DNA from: Gammaproteobacteria bacterium
GTDB lineage: Bacteria > Pseudomonadota > Gammaproteobacteria > Pseudomonadales > Pseudohongiellaceae
Assembly: GCA_041395725.1 (NCBI GenBank)
Contig: JAWKZW010000001.1
Location: 930,001-994,000, forward strand
Direction: 5' to 3'
DNA length: 64,000 nucleotides
In this document: positions 55,001-63,283 of the stretch, one piece after another
Numbering within the stretch: the stretch's first letter is position 1
Layout: each line of letters begins with the position of its first letter
Program-made: the position numbers and the translations under genes
The notes under the pieces: model-generated
What the model was told of the DNA's origin: nothing
Seen by the model: only the letters and a program-made list of their open reading frames with translations
Databases searched by the model: none

Positions 55001-55251
55001 CCAGTATCGACGAGGAAAGCTGGATGCCGGTGGCGATAGATTTTGTGGACCGGCGAGAACAGCCACTGAAGTCAATCGTAGTCCATGCCTTCGAGCTGAT
55101 CGATGGTATCTGGACGCCGCTGCGGATTGAGGCTTCCAATCTGCAGACCGGCCATACCACAGAATTCTCTTTTCGCGATATCGAGTATCAACCGGCACTT
55201 GGTGATGCACTTTTTGAACCGCAGACGCTTAGTCGCGGTCTGCCCGACTAG
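52081..55251 (+). CDS. MMPL/RND exporter fused to a LolA-like periplasmic domain
   Basis: A 1056-residue protein from ATG 52081. Residues 1 to about 790 are an MMPL-type RND exporter: an N-terminal helix, a periplasmic domain, a helix bundle with IIVAISVADAIHILSSYYQ, a second periplasmic domain, and a second bundle with GVGVDFAIHLVDGLH. A last helix (LVPVSLLLMVAVLMGF) with a cleavage-like site then leads to about 245 residues homologous to the separate LolA-like protein at 12125: MTRITFLEPSKSRDVTFLSHDY, WMYLPTSRRVRRIPASQRGNSFLGTDFSYEDI, and a C-terminal LGDALFEPQTLSRGLPD. There is no stop or frameshift at the junction. Suggests direct hand-over of a lipid from exporter to carrier. Confidence 0.9.
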   Translation: MFLLNTRTRDFFQTVTSHPRLALVGALLIIALTASGLTQLVKDTSVKAFIPPGHPALLADQKAAELFGLSDTMAVAIITNDGSSIFSAGTLALIDELTQQIAGLPNIQFDRVSSLATESSISGDGGAIFVDPYIDPFELSPEFIADSRARWLSMTPHQGTLVSEDESGAVIMAELVDSDLAAETYQQVLELTAGIESDAVAIHVAGPAAVSGYLSSYIDQDASKLQPIVFIVVLGFIYLAFRRFSALPGPLVVVIGAAGGALGIMAWSGVPYYAITNALPVIIVAISVADAIHILSSYYQHREQEPDASERDLIVSAMATMARPITLTSITTMAGFIGIALISIMPPIRFFAIFACLGVALAWLFSMFVLPNVLLIISPGHSPAFRNWKENRPSRVGQFLAHIGTSSPLRYHSTLGIFVLLSLIAFYGASMLRIDRSQVENFASDEPIRIADELINERFAGTAFLDVIIEADQPDGMLQVANLEKVRALQEYMEQQPFVTKTVSIVDYLSQLHGAIEDLSAAEIAARVLPDTDAGIAETLFVYEVSGDPTDFEEEIDADYQRVLVRGVLDAHYFSETRQAVEAMEHYLQDNFNQPGLTASLTGDVDISYNWMLSLQTSHFNGVLLSLILVLTAAMVVFRSTIKGLISVLPVAFTVLLLYACMGYLGIYLEPATSMFAAIALGVGVDFAIHLVDGLHTGMLEHEGDLKKVARLTLPPIARACFFNSMALGIGFSVLMISDLPTLIRFGGLITVASFTSYLAALLMVPALFAVEKDLLGHRPAPRRRYLVPVSLLLMVAVLMGFSSQSNGAEAEDQAQRIAEAVASRAEGTALRRTIDMALTSRRGRVENRVALVHKQSDDQLRMTRITFLEPSKSRDVTFLSHDYHKPSATDERWMYLPTSRRVRRIPASQRGNSFLGTDFSYEDIQSELKFKLSDWDFQYDGQVTEEGRVLHRLKGTPKDDRTAQELGYGAFTASIDEESWMPVAIDFVDRREQPLKSIVVHAFELIDGIWTPLRIEASNLQTGHTTEFSFRDIEYQPALGDALFEPQTLSRGLPD

Positions 55252-55265
55252 GAGAAGACATCAAC

Positions 55266-56576
55266 ATGGTTAGAATTCTGCTCGCTACCATCAGTGGGTG
55301 TGCGTTAGGACTGTCGGCAATCTCGTCAGCAGCGGAATTGGAAGACTTTTCTCTCTCCTCAAACCTTAGTTACGGCTATGGCACTGACTCCGAAATTTCC
55401 ATGCAGGGGCAGCTGGAGATGCTGCCGGCATTCGATTTTACCTTGTCTGATAACGTCGCCCTGCGCGCCTCCGGACGGCTCCGGGTCGACGCCAAAGACC
55501 TGCTGGAACCGGGCCGGGGGCCACTGGAAAACTACACGCCCGCCAGCGAGCCTTTAAATATCGGACCTACTGGCACAGCGGAGATTCGCGACCTGTACCT
55601 TGAGTTCCGCCAGGGTGCCGGACTGTCAAGATTCGGCAAGCAGCAGATCGTTTGGGGCAGGCTTGACGGCATCAAAGTGCTGGACGTACTCAATCCGCAG
55701 GATTTTCGCGAGTTTATAATTGACGACTTCGAGGATTCCCGTATCAGCCTCTGGAGCGGCTATTTTGATTACACCCTGGGGGATTGGCGGGCCGAACTGG
55801 CGATCATCCCCGACAGCTCGGGGCATACCATCCCGAACAGCGGTGCCTGGTTCGAACTGCAGGCACCCCGCTTCAGATTTGGCAGCAGCACAGCTCAGCC
55901 AACCCCACCGCTCCGTTATGAGCAACCCGGATTGTCGCTTGCAGAAACCGGCGTCGGTCTGCGTATGACCCGAGCTATCGACCTGTTTGAGTTCAGCCTG
56001 GTAGCCTACTCGGGCATGGATTCAGAACCTTTGGGACGGCTCGAGCAGGCAGGGCAGGAGTTAGTGCTGGAACGTTACTACGAGCGTCAGGACACCGTGG
56101 GATTCAGCCTCGACATGGGGTTCGGATCAGCAGTGTTTCGCGCCGAATATGCCTATCAGCCTGACCGCTTTTTCAATTCCCGATCACCCCTGGGCCTGGA
56201 AGCAACTCAACTGGACCAGCACCGCGGCGCTGTGGGAATCGATGTAGAAGGGCCGCTGGCGATTTTCGCCAACGTCCAGTTTCTGGTCGACCATATCAGC
56301 GATGCCCCGGCAAACCTCGTGCGCCCGGCACAGGACCAGGTTGCCACCTTTTTTCTCCGCAGAACTTTCCTCTACGATACGCTGACCATGGAGGCCAGAT
56401 GGTACCGCTCGTTCACGGACGACGACCACCTGACTTCATTCAGTATCGATTATGCGCTGACGGAGTCCCTGTCAGTGGAATTGGCGGCCCAATCGTTCAG
56501 CGGTATCAGAGCAGGTCTGTTCGGGCAGTTCGCGGATCGCGACCGGATCAGCCTCAGCCTTCAGCATACATTCTGA
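55266..56576 (+). CDS. DUF1302-like outer-membrane beta-barrel
   Basis: A 436-residue protein with a signal peptide (about residues 1-22, ending SSAAEL) and many amphipathic strands. It includes LRASGRLRVDAKDLLEPG, LYLEFRQGAGLSRFGKQQIVWGRLDGIKVLDVLNPQDFREF (the family core seen as GHQIHAWGF-LRVTDLINTED in the first module) and a final Phe (ISLSLQHTF), typical of BAM substrates. It follows the fusion gene by 14 bases. Third element of the second exporter-carrier-barrel module. Confidence 0.83.
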   Translation: MVRILLATISGCALGLSAISSAAELEDFSLSSNLSYGYGTDSEISMQGQLEMLPAFDFTLSDNVALRASGRLRVDAKDLLEPGRGPLENYTPASEPLNIGPTGTAEIRDLYLEFRQGAGLSRFGKQQIVWGRLDGIKVLDVLNPQDFREFIIDDFEDSRISLWSGYFDYTLGDWRAELAIIPDSSGHTIPNSGAWFELQAPRFRFGSSTAQPTPPLRYEQPGLSLAETGVGLRMTRAIDLFEFSLVAYSGMDSEPLGRLEQAGQELVLERYYERQDTVGFSLDMGFGSAVFRAEYAYQPDRFFNSRSPLGLEATQLDQHRGAVGIDVEGPLAIFANVQFLVDHISDAPANLVRPAQDQVATFFLRRTFLYDTLTMEARWYRSFTDDDHLTSFSIDYALTESLSVELAAQSFSGIRAGLFGQFADRDRISLSLQHTF

Positions 56577-56676
56577 TGGCCCTTCAGACGGGGCAACAGG
56601 CTTTTGACGAACTGCATCTCTGGCTATAGAAATCCACCTGCGAAGCAGTTGATGCAGGGGCTATTTCAATAACCTG

Positions 56677-59094
56677 CTACGAACCGAACCGGTACCGTAA
56701 TCGAAACGCGAAGGTATCGACGATTGGCTGATTCCAGGTCCTTTCGATCATATCGGAGAAATTGTCGAAGCTGTCCCGAGGCAGGTTGCTGCCGCGGGTA
56801 TAGACCAGAAAAAGATCCGACAATGGCGCTATTTCCCAGCGATAACGGGCCTGAAAGGTCATCCGGCTGATGACAAAATCATCCGGCGTATCGTTGGGTT
56901 TGGCAATTGGTGTAAGCGGATCGCCGCTTTCCGGTGAGCTTTGCCAGAACCGGTCTTCGTATGCTTTCAAACCGTTATACTGCATTGAGAAGCGGATCTG
57001 CTGACGCGGACCGATGAAATAGTTGAACTCCATGTTCGGGGCCCACTGATGGGCTTCGAAACTGGTGTACCTGCCACCGCCGCGGTGCAACAGCAACGCT
57101 TCCTGGTCCGTGTAGCGCACGTTTATTTCCGAAGAAAAGCGGTCGGTTGGCCGCCAGACGACTCCGGCGCTGGTTGTAACATTGGCGGGCCCCAGATCAT
57201 CGGTATTCCAGTCAAGGCCGACGTTGAACGCCAGCGGCACGGAAGGATCGGACTCAAAACCCACATTGGCTGCATAGCGGGTGGGGATTTTAAAATCCCC
57301 GGTACCACGTCCGAGCCGGTCATCGAACCGGCTGGGGAACACGCGCAATGAATAAGAAAAGGTATCGTTATTTAGGAAGTTGTAATTCTGATTAAAGAAC
57401 ATGCCCAGGCGCACCGGGCGGCCATCCACATTCCACTGATTAGTGACAATCCAAAACGTGTTGCGCGAACGCAGTGAGGGAATGTCAGATTCCACCACAC
57501 TGTAGTTGTAATCCAGGTTCATCTGATCGTTACGGGTCAGGAATCCGAGTTCGTTGATATCCAGTTTTTCATCAAAGTAGGTGGCACGCACAGTGTGCTG
57601 CTTGCCACGCTCGGGCCGGAAGCCGAAATCCGCCATGCCGCCGTAACCCGTTTCGCCGTCCTTGTCGGAGCGCATAAAGCTGGAATCGATGACCCAGCGG
57701 TTGTCGGCGGAAAAATAGTGAGCGTCGATTGCATTCACGGTTTCATCGATTTCCGGGTGGTTTACACTCGTACCCATCCAGCCGATACTGCGACGCCCAC
57801 CCTGGGCCGTGTCCTCATACAGCACCCGCGCCACCAGAAAGTCCCGGCCCTCCGACTCGAGCGTCAACTTGCTGCCGTCTTCGAGTACGCCGTCTATCTC
57901 CATGTTGTCCTCGGACGCCAGCAGAGTTCCGTAGCGAAACGCTCCCGACTGACCGGTGAACTTGACCGCGCCCAGCAGGTCACTGGGTGCACTCAGATCG
58001 GTGGGCACCACCGTCACATCGTCCGGCACATCGAAAATCGGGGCGCGCCCTATGCGGCGCGTGTTCACTAACTGAATAGGTCCTCCTGGACCACCGGGAT
58101 TGGAATGGCGCGGATGGGTAATAAATATATCCTGGCCCTCGAGAAAGAAATTCCTTTGCTCGGGAAAAAACTGTTCGAAGGCAGTCAGATTCACCACCAC
58201 GTCATCCGCCTGGATACTGCCGAAGTCCGGATTGAGCGTGGCGGACAACTGCGTGTTCAGAGTGGGGCGCCAGTAGATATCCGCCCCTACCTTATAAGTA
58301 TCCTCATGCCGGATTCCGTCATGCACGCCGCCGATAAAGGGGAAATAGGTCAGCTGATTAGTGGGTTCAACACCCGGCATTTCGTACTTGGTAAAGGCCG
58401 ACAGAAATTCATTGACTGTCCGGGGCAGTGGCGGATTGGACCAGGTATCGCCGTTCAGGTAGCCAACCTGACGTTCAAAGTAAAACCCCATCACGCGATT
58501 GGTATCGTCCTGGGGCAGAGCCATCATGGACCAGGGAATATAGACCTCGGCACTCCAGCCATCGTCCAGTTCCGAAGTTCTGCCGTTCCAGTTCCCGTCC
58601 CACTGCATGTTCATCTGCCGCTCCGGCAGGATGGTGGCATCGGTCATGGTTTCGCCCAGATTAAGGCGGATAAAGTACCCATAAAGTCCCTGGCCGGAAG
58701 GATCGATGCCGATTACCACACCGTCCCGGGCCAATCGGGTGTCCCGGGAAGTCATGCGCGCCACCAGTGTTTCCCGGGGTTGGAAATTCATGATTCCGAT
58801 ATAGATGCCGCGCTCGCTGTAAAACATGCGGACGTGGGTTTCGTGAGGCGCATCGACAAGAGTATCCGGATCGATGACCTGCATACCGTCAATGACTGGC
58901 AGGTTTTTCCAGACTTCCTCGTCCAGGTCGCCATCCAGCTGAAAATCATTGTCGGCTTCAGCGATTCGCGTCACGCGCGGCAGAAGCTGCTGCGCCTCAG
59001 CAATTCCGTTACTTAATCCGACCACCAAAAGGATAAATAAGACTGAGGTGCTACGTAGGAATTTTCGCAACGGATAAAGCGGATTAACAAGCAT
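56677..59094 (-). CDS. DUF5916 / family-9 carbohydrate-binding-like outer-membrane protein
   Basis: About 805 residues from ATG 59094, which directly precedes a signal peptide (MLVNPLYPLRKFLRSTSVLFI...AEAQQ); an in-frame start at 59145 is upstream of it. The N-terminal ~200 residues are a CBM9-like beta-sandwich (FQLDGDLDEEVWKNLP, ARDGVVIGIDPSGQGLYGYFIRLN). The DUF5916 barrel follows with NPDFGSIQADDVVVNLTAFEQFFPEQRNFFLEGQDIF, and a terminal barrel strand. Function unknown; such proteins are common in aquatic bacteria and may bind or process glycans or peptides at the surface. Confidence 0.85.
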   Translation of the reverse strand: MLVNPLYPLRKFLRSTSVLFILLVVGLSNGIAEAQQLLPRVTRIAEADNDFQLDGDLDEEVWKNLPVIDGMQVIDPDTLVDAPHETHVRMFYSERGIYIGIMNFQPRETLVARMTSRDTRLARDGVVIGIDPSGQGLYGYFIRLNLGETMTDATILPERQMNMQWDGNWNGRTSELDDGWSAEVYIPWSMMALPQDDTNRVMGFYFERQVGYLNGDTWSNPPLPRTVNEFLSAFTKYEMPGVEPTNQLTYFPFIGGVHDGIRHEDTYKVGADIYWRPTLNTQLSATLNPDFGSIQADDVVVNLTAFEQFFPEQRNFFLEGQDIFITHPRHSNPGGPGGPIQLVNTRRIGRAPIFDVPDDVTVVPTDLSAPSDLLGAVKFTGQSGAFRYGTLLASEDNMEIDGVLEDGSKLTLESEGRDFLVARVLYEDTAQGGRRSIGWMGTSVNHPEIDETVNAIDAHYFSADNRWVIDSSFMRSDKDGETGYGGMADFGFRPERGKQHTVRATYFDEKLDINELGFLTRNDQMNLDYNYSVVESDIPSLRSRNTFWIVTNQWNVDGRPVRLGMFFNQNYNFLNNDTFSYSLRVFPSRFDDRLGRGTGDFKIPTRYAANVGFESDPSVPLAFNVGLDWNTDDLGPANVTTSAGVVWRPTDRFSSEINVRYTDQEALLLHRGGGRYTSFEAHQWAPNMEFNYFIGPRQQIRFSMQYNGLKAYEDRFWQSSPESGDPLTPIAKPNDTPDDFVISRMTFQARYRWEIAPLSDLFLVYTRGSNLPRDSFDNFSDMIERTWNQPIVDTFAFRLRYRFGS

Positions 59095-59145
59095 CGGGAC
59101 ATTCCAGTCTGGCGTGGCAGAACAAGTTTCAGCCACGTGGCGCAA

Positions 59146-59531
59146 AATGCGTAAACACTAGCCCCGATATCCGGCCGTGTCCAGTCACTGATTGTAACGC
59201 TCACCCCATGTCAGAGACGGTCAAACGCAGGAAGTGTCTACACCAGTGCCCGGGAGGATCCACAGCTGTCATTTGCCAAAACAGCGGGATCCCTGTTCTC
59301 CACTGAGAGGTCACCTCGACCACATTTCTTCGGGTAAAAAGGCGCTTGGCTGCTGCCCGCTTCGGCGGAGTTTCCTTGCGGCCCAACCCCAACCACTTTA
59401 ATCCGTCCTCGTTTAAGACTATTCTCTGGGGACAGTCTGACCGATCGGGGCAGAATTGCCCACCCTGATCGGCAGCATTCAGCGGTACCCGGCATTCTAA
59501 CAGTCCATGACTTAACCGGAAGGTGACTCTG
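59146..59531. other. Divergent intergenic region
   Basis: 386 bases between the DUF5916 gene (minus) and the serine hydrolase gene (plus). No recognisable gene or repeat. The promoters of both should lie here. Confidence 0.35.
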
Positions 59532-60968
59532 ATGAAAAAACTCTCCACTACCCTGCTCTGGGCATTAACCTTATGCCTCGGCCATACGTCAGCGCTGGCC
59601 CAACAGGACGAATCCTACGATTACTGGCAAAGCCAGCGGGAAATGATCAGCCGCGGTCAACAGGCTGTCTTCATGTGCAATGGCCTGTTTACCTCCCATC
59701 GTGGCATGGAGGAAATTTTCGCCCAGGAACTGGCTTTCCTGCCTGAGCCGGTCGGCACAGCGGCTGGCGGGGATTACATGGTGTACTGGAACCTTAAGGC
59801 CGTGGAGGTTGGCAAAGCCGGCACCGTGCCTACCATGCGGGCCGTGTTTCGCGAAGGCATCGGCTGTATTATCCTGCCGCCGGATCAGTCTCTGGCGGAC
59901 ATCGATCGGCTGCCAGAACTCACGCTACCCATGCCGCCGGGTGATCCATCGCGCATTCCCTGGCCGGACGGCGATCTCATAGAAGACACCCGGCTACCTG
60001 ACAATGTCGACGCGGCAGCCTTGCAGGCAGCCTCCGACTGGGCATTCAACCGCCCTTCCCCCGAGCAGGTCACCATCAGTCTGCTGGTCGTTCACAATGG
60101 CCAGATCATTCACGAGCGCTACGCGCCCGGGTTTGACATGCGTACGCGAACCCGCACCTGGTCGACAGCCAAGAGCATAGCCACCACCCTGATCGGCATG
60201 CTGGTGGACGAGGGCAGAATGGCGCTGGATGAGCCGTTGGGGTTCGACTGGTATCCGCAGACCGCCGACAGTGAACACGATCCACGCAATGGCATAACTC
60301 TGCGCCATGTGCTCAACATGTCCAGCGGACTGGAGACTATCGACAATAATCGCTTGGAATATGCCACCGGCTCCGGACTGTCTTATTGGGCAGGCGCCAG
60401 CTCCGTTGCCGGTGCCCGCAGCCGCGGACTGATTCGCGAACCGGGCACCCACTGGGACTACGAGAACTATGACACTCTGCTGGGTGTCTATGCCATGAAG
60501 CGGGCCCTGGGCGGCGAAAAAGCTTATGCGGAGTTCCCCCGCACAGCACTGCTGGACCGGATCGGCATGCGCAATACCCTGGTGAGCACCGATCGTTTCG
60601 GCGACTTCATTCTCAGCAGCCAGGTGTACACCAATGCACGTGACCTGGCACGGTTTGGTTTGTTGTATCTTCAGAATGGCGTCTGGAACGGTGAACGACT
60701 GCTGTCAGAGGAATGGATCGAATTCGTCCGCACTCCGGCACCGGCAACAGTCGGTCGCGGCGGTCAATACGGGGGGCAGTGGTGGCTGGTTCCGGAAAAT
60801 CGTGACGACGTGCCGAAAGATGCCTACTCTACTTCGGGCAATCGCGGGCAATACACGGTGGTCGTGCCGTCACACAACCTGGTGATTGTGCGACGTGGCC
60901 TGGACTACGGGCGGCAGGGATTTGACCGCTGGGCTCTGACCCGCGAAGTCATCAAGGCACTGGACTGA
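59532..60968 (+). CDS. Serine hydrolase of the beta-lactamase / DD-peptidase fold
   Basis: A 478-residue exported protein, start ATG 59532 with GGAAGG nine bases upstream; a GTG at 59523 touches the ribosome binding site. Signal peptide ends ALAQQ. After an N-terminal domain of about 160 residues comes the class C beta-lactamase-like domain with S211-T-A-K214, Y310-E-N312 and a C-terminal GNRGQYTVVVPS replacing KTG. Similar to 6-aminohexanoate-dimer hydrolase-like and EstB-like esterases, so amide or ester hydrolysis is more likely than beta-lactam resistance. Located in the periplasm. Confidence 0.88.
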   Translation: MKKLSTTLLWALTLCLGHTSALAQQDESYDYWQSQREMISRGQQAVFMCNGLFTSHRGMEEIFAQELAFLPEPVGTAAGGDYMVYWNLKAVEVGKAGTVPTMRAVFREGIGCIILPPDQSLADIDRLPELTLPMPPGDPSRIPWPDGDLIEDTRLPDNVDAAALQAASDWAFNRPSPEQVTISLLVVHNGQIIHERYAPGFDMRTRTRTWSTAKSIATTLIGMLVDEGRMALDEPLGFDWYPQTADSEHDPRNGITLRHVLNMSSGLETIDNNRLEYATGSGLSYWAGASSVAGARSRGLIREPGTHWDYENYDTLLGVYAMKRALGGEKAYAEFPRTALLDRIGMRNTLVSTDRFGDFILSSQVYTNARDLARFGLLYLQNGVWNGERLLSEEWIEFVRTPAPATVGRGGQYGGQWWLVPENRDDVPKDAYSTSGNRGQYTVVVPSHNLVIVRRGLDYGRQGFDRWALTREVIKALD

Positions 60969-61079
60969 GTCTGGCAACCGGAGCCCCCTGGCCACGGCTG
61001 GCAGGAAGCTGCAGAGCTGGACCCGCAATCTCCGCTTCCGGACACAGCGGGCAGACACATTTCGGGAGCCGGAGTCTGC

Positions 61080-61628
61080 TCAGTCCCGCAGGGAAATCTG
61101 TTGCGCTGTATAGCCGCATTGCGACAGCCCCAGAACCGGGGGCGAAGTTGAAATAGCAAAGGGGGCCGCCTGTTGCAGAGCATTCATACCCAACAGATTG
61201 CGCCCGCCCTGCTTCAGGACGGCTACTTCTACGGGGCCCAGGTCACACCCGCTGCCCAGTGAAAAGTGCTCAACCTGATAGACATCCAACACTTCCACCT
61301 TGCCGCTCGCCAGGCGCGCCCCAACACGGCGAACCTTGACAGCCATGCCGCCCCCATCCTGTATCTGTTTAAACAGCGCCGAACTGACCGTAACCATACT
61401 GGCACCAGTGTCCAGCAGAAACTCCATTTCAATCCCGCCCAGCGTTCCACTCACAGAGAAACTGCCGGCACTGGACGCGCTGAGGGGCACGCTGTGGGCA
61501 AACAGTGCACTGAAATCCAGTTGTTCCTGTGCCTGCACATCGACAGCTCCTGTAAAGCCGACAAAAGCCAGAACAATCAACATTCCCCGGCGAGTCAGGC
61601 TCGACGCTCCTGTTGGGCATTGTGACAT
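61080..61628 (-). CDS. Retropepsin-like aspartic protease (TIGR02281-like)
   Basis: A 182-residue exported protein with a signal segment (residues 16-34) and one retroviral-type aspartic protease domain: the active-site L-D73-T-G-A-S motif, VSGTLGGIEMEFLLDTGAS, then VRRVGARLASGKVEVLDV and the flap-like LGMNALQ. These proteases act as dimers. Periplasmic role unknown. Start ambiguous: ATG 61583 (MLIVLAF) is an alternative. Confidence 0.85.
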   Translation of the reverse strand: MSQCPTGASSLTRRGMLIVLAFVGFTGAVDVQAQEQLDFSALFAHSVPLSASSAGSFSVSGTLGGIEMEFLLDTGASMVTVSSALFKQIQDGGGMAVKVRRVGARLASGKVEVLDVYQVEHFSLGSGCDLGPVEVAVLKQGGRNLLGMNALQQAAPFAISTSPPVLGLSQCGYTAQQISLRD

Positions 61629-61984
61629 GGGTTGCTCCTGTAATCTGGAGAGACTTGTTATTTCTCTGAATCACAGGGTTGCAAATTCCAGGCCATTTAT
61701 ATCTGCTTGTTTTTTAATAAGTTATTTTTTCAACCTCGAAAAACGTGCCCGAGCATAGGGCTTTACGCACTTTTATGGTGCAATGCGCAAAACAAGACTC
61801 AGCTCCCATCTAAAACCCCCTTGTTTATTGGCCTCTGGCGCATACCGGGCATTCGTCTGTGTAGTGATAGACATGATCTATAGCCAATTACGGGTATTTC
61901 TATAGATGAACTGTGCCCTAATTCAGTACACTGATTTCGCTGTTTAAATCTGGATGAAATATCGTTGATACGGAGGTAGTAATC
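61629..61984. other. Divergent intergenic region
   Basis: 356 bases, AT-rich. It contains the inverted repeat at 61876-61907. No gene seen. Confidence 0.45.
61876..61907 (+). promoter_or_regulatory. Inverted repeat ATCTATAG-N16-CTATAGAT
   Basis: Perfect eight-base inverted repeat with a 16-base spacer, 78 bases upstream of the repeat-protein gene at 61985. A candidate operator for an unknown regulator. Confidence 0.35.
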
Positions 61985-62344
61985 ATGCGTAATTCAGTCT
62001 TCGCTACATGTCTCGCGGGCGCCCTGCTCTCGCTGTCGACATCCGCAGTCCTGGCGGATACAACCGGCGAGGAAATGGTCAAAGTATGGAAAGTCGACTT
62101 CTCCGGGCGTCCCCCGTTCAAGCGTCAGTTGATCGAACTGCCTGCGGCTGATGTGGCCCGACTTGAAGCCTCCGACGAAGTGCTGGAAACCGAGCGCGTC
62201 TGGACGGTCAACTACAAAGGCAGACCGCCATTTCGACGCCGATTCGAAGATGTCCCGGTGATCGACGCAGCCAGCCTCGAAACGGAGCAAGTTGAAGACG
62301 CAGACCGTAAGAAACCGCTGGGATCCTTCAAGCGACATCGTTAA
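61985..62344 (+). CDS. Small secreted protein with two GRPPF repeats
   Basis: A 119-residue protein with a signal peptide (residues 1-25, ending VLADT). The mature part consists mainly of two copies of a 38-residue unit: VWKVDFSGRPPFKRQLIELPAADVARLE (34-60) and VWTVNYKGRPPFRRRFEDVPVIDAASLE (72-98). The repeat has not been named as far as I know. The GRPPF loop and basic residues could bind a polyanion. A strong hairpin follows the stop. I cannot assign a function. Confidence 0.72.
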   Translation: MRNSVFATCLAGALLSLSTSAVLADTTGEEMVKVWKVDFSGRPPFKRQLIELPAADVARLEASDEVLETERVWTVNYKGRPPFRRRFEDVPVIDAASLETEQVEDADRKKPLGSFKRHR

Positions 62345-62351
62345 CGCTTGA

Positions 62352-62385
62352 TTCGCCCCGACAGTGACATTACTCTCGGGGCGAA
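62352..62385 (+). terminator. Hairpin directly after the repeat-protein gene
   Basis: Ten-base stem TTCGCCCCGA (62352-62361) / TCGGGGCGAA (62376-62385). No T-run; may act with the next hairpin as a bipartite terminator. Confidence 0.5.
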
Positions 62386-62412
62386 GGCAAACAGTCTTAA
62401 TGCAACTGAATC

Positions 62413-62455
62413 TACCCCGAACTGAAATCCAATCTTTTCAGCTCGGGGTACTTGT
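62413..62455 (+). terminator. Second hairpin with short T-run
   Basis: Stem 62413-62427 (taccccga then actgaaa) pairs with 62435-62450, with one mismatch, and is followed by cttgttt. Likely Rho-independent terminator between the repeat-protein gene and the DUF2490 gene. Confidence 0.65.
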
Positions 62456-62581
62456 TTAAGGCGCACGCCAAAACCCCCTGCCCTGTCGGGGACTCCAGAA
62501 GCCCTACGATACCTGAACCTGAACCTGAGATCAGCCGGGCCCAAATTCATCCACGCGGCCACCGGCTGTATGGGAGTAGTA

Positions 62582-63283
62582 ATGAAGCACCCTCTTGTTG
62601 TCTTCACGTGGCTTGTATTAGCCCAGACAGTCAGTCCTGCCGTTTCTGCCCAGGTCGATGAAGACGAAACCGGCGCCTGGTACATGTACCTGTGGAACAC
62701 CTCGCTGGAAAACAGCAACTTCGGTTTTCAAGGAGATATCCAACACCGTAACTGGGACCTGGGAGGCGACCTGGAACAGCTGCTGGTCCGGGGCGGCGCA
62801 ACCTGGTCTCCGGAAGATTCCAATGTCACCTATACCCTCGGCCTGGCCCATATCACCTCCGGCGCCTACGGTCGCAGCGACAACAAGTCCCGGGAAAGAC
62901 GCCTGTACCAGGAAGCCCTGGTACCTCAGCTGTTGGGCTCCAAGGTGTTTCTGACCCACCGCTTCCGTTTCGAGCAGCGGGACGTTGACGATCAGGATTT
63001 TCGCACCCGCTTCCGTTATTTCGTGGCCCTGAACTACCCATTCAATCAGGACACCCTTGGGCAGGGCGCGATCTACCTTTCCCTCTATAACGAATTGTTC
63101 GTCAACCTGGAGCAGGACATCGGCAACAATCGACAGGTGGATTACTTTGATCGCAATCGCACCTATGCCGCGCTCGGTTACAGCCTGACCGACTCAATAC
63201 GCCTGCAGTTTGGCTATATGCACCAGGAAACCGACAACCTGGGCAAGGGGCAATTGCAGTTCAACCTGTTCCACCGGTTCTAG
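62582..63283 (+). CDS. DUF2490 outer-membrane beta-barrel
   Basis: About 233 residues from ATG 62582, with GGGAG six bases upstream; an ATG at 62570 overlaps the ribosome binding site. Signal peptide ends VSAQ. The barrel matches DUF2490: GAWYMYLWNTSLENSNFGFQGDIQHRNWDLGGDLEQLLVRGG, then FLTHRFRFEQR, FRTRFRYFVALNYPF and the terminal strand LQFGYMHQETDNLGKGQLQFNLFHRF. Function of the family is unknown. Overlaps the convergent M56 gene by 23 bases. Confidence 0.87.
   Translation: MKHPLVVFTWLVLAQTVSPAVSAQVDEDETGAWYMYLWNTSLENSNFGFQGDIQHRNWDLGGDLEQLLVRGGATWSPEDSNVTYTLGLAHITSGAYGRSDNKSRERRLYQEALVPQLLGSKVFLTHRFRFEQRDVDDQDFRTRFRYFVALNYPFNQDTLGQGAIYLSLYNELFVNLEQDIGNNRQVDYFDRNRTYAALGYSLTDSIRLQFGYMHQETDNLGKGQLQFNLFHRF

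Noticed and set aside
59201..59548. 115-residue minus-strand frame
   Set aside because: Overlaps the start and ribosome binding site of the serine hydrolase gene; no domain.
59532..60968. Beta-lactam resistance gene
   Set aside because: The fold is that of serine beta-lactamases, but the KTG motif is replaced by GNRGQ and the N-terminal domain is unlike class A or C enzymes; more like esterase or amide hydrolases.
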